From assembly GCA_964630025.1 (NCBI GenBank), contig CAZVRG010000019.1, positions 1 to 19,997 of the forward strand: 19,997 bases of DNA. Direction: 5' to 3'. Source of the DNA: VMFP01 sp964630025. GTDB lineage: Bacteria; Patescibacteriota; Andersenbacteria; UBA10190; CAIZMI01. This document shows positions 19,502-19,997 of this stretch, piece after piece (positions within the stretch are counted from its first letter, which is position 1; each line of letters opens with the position of its first letter). Made by a program: the position numbers and the translations under genes. The notes under the pieces were generated by a model. The model was given only the letters and a program-made list of their open reading frames with translations. It ran no database searches and had not been told where the DNA came from.

Positions 19502-19997
19502 ATGGAGGAAACACATCCGCAACAGGCCACACGATCACGCCGCGCGCACACGCGTGCGGCTCTCTTGCAACGGGTGGGGAAGGGGCCGCTGCTCGCGCCA
19601 ACAAATCGGTGGTGGGAAGACCTTGCCGTCTATAATCCTGCCGCCGTCGAGAGCTCGGATGGTGTCGTGCATATCCTGTATCGCGCGCAAGGAAAAGACC
19701 GCGTGTCACGCCTTGGGTACGCCACAAGTCGGGATGGCGTCACCATTGACCACCGTTCTCCCGATCCGGTCTTTGAGCCGGAACTCAACGGAACATCTGA
19801 ACAGCTGGGCACGGAAGATCCTCGTCTCATCCGCATGGGAGACACGTACTACATGACGTACACGGCGGTGTCGTTCTATCGCACCGCCGATCCGCATGCG
19901 GAGTGGATTCCGTCCGCGCCGCCGTCCTGGCGGGTGCGCATTGCCCTTGCGAGCACAAAAGATTTTCACACATTCACGCGCCGTGGCGTGCTGCTCC
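19502..19997 (+). CDS. GH130-family glycoside phosphorylase/hydrolase, 3' end cut by window edge
   Basis: GH130 enzymes phosphorolyse or hydrolyse beta-mannosides. The visible 165 codons start METHPQQ-like (ATG GAG GAA ACA) and carry GKGPLLAPTNRWWEDLAVYN, PAAVESSDGVVHILYRAQGK, SRLGYATSRDGVTIDHRSPD, PVFEPE and GTEDPRLIRMGDTYYMTYTA. The last of these is the GxEDPR block of the family with its conserved acid, on a five-bladed propeller fold. The frame is open to the right edge with no stop. ATG 19502 has AAGGG eight bases upstream. The specific substrate cannot be told from this fragment. A GH43/GH32-type fold is the main alternative, but GTEDPR favours GH130. It is divergent from the sortase. 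Confidence 0.85.
   Translation, partial: MEETHPQQATRSRRAHTRAALLQRVGKGPLLAPTNRWWEDLAVYNPAAVESSDGVVHILYRAQGKDRVSRLGYATSRDGVTIDHRSPDPVFEPELNGTSEQLGTEDPRLIRMGDTYYMTYTAVSFYRTADPHAEWIPSAPPSWRVRIALASTKDFHTFTRRGVLL

Overview
The window is bacterial and densely coded. It uses the standard code with TGA as a stop, because several gene pairs overlap as ATGA or GTGA; this argues against lineages that read TGA as glycine. The visible cell-surface genes look monoderm: a sortase, a candidate lipoprotein, and a type IV pilus (T4P) cluster with no secretin (PilQ) or PilP. Together with the compact gene style, short leaders and prepilin/LVIVD proteins, this suggests a Candidate Phyla Radiation organism with fairly high GC, possibly Peregrinibacteria/Peribacteria. 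That placement is inference; no rRNA or other phylogenetic marker was compared.

Left edge (1-1816): a partial membrane protein is coupled to msrA on the minus strand, and msrB is divergent on the plus strand. msrB ends at a bidirectional terminator shared with the convergent major-pilin gene.

Pilus locus (1839-12307, all minus strand, read right to left): pilB ATPase, pilC platform, a FimU/GspH-like minor pilin, a 972-residue PilV-like minor pilin carrying about 14 LVIVD beta-propeller repeats, a PilW-like pilin and a PilX-like protein. After a structured 190-base spacer come a fused pilM-pilN gene, pilO, a 73-residue membrane protein and, from its own promoter, the probable major pilin. Most junctions are 1-4 base overlaps or 1-base gaps. 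The minor-pilin order matches fimU-pilV-pilW-pilX, but the tip-adhesin propeller expected from PilY1 is built into the PilV-position protein. PilT and prepilin peptidase are not in the window.

Right of the pilus locus (12402-15368, plus strand): a DedA-family protein, a DUF1761-like membrane protein preceded by a possible 12-codon leader, and a 377-base non-coding stretch with three hairpins, two of which share the same 14-base loop. Then come a His-rich membrane-anchored protein and a sigma-70 factor.

15369-19997: a 164-base imperfect inverted-repeat structure lies between the sigma gene and metK. A minus-strand pair follows (candidate NBR1-Ig lipoprotein, then metK), then a plus-strand Ser/Pro-rich surface protein convergent with a sortase, then the start of a GH130 glycoside phosphorylase/hydrolase cut by the window edge.

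A recurring regulatory theme is a -10-like hexamer (TAYRCT-like) ending 6-7 bases before the start codon with no Shine-Dalgarno sequence, as in the sigma factor, metK, pilMN, msrB, the His-rich protein and the surface protein. This points to widespread leaderless transcription. The clear exception is pilB, which has a GGAGG.
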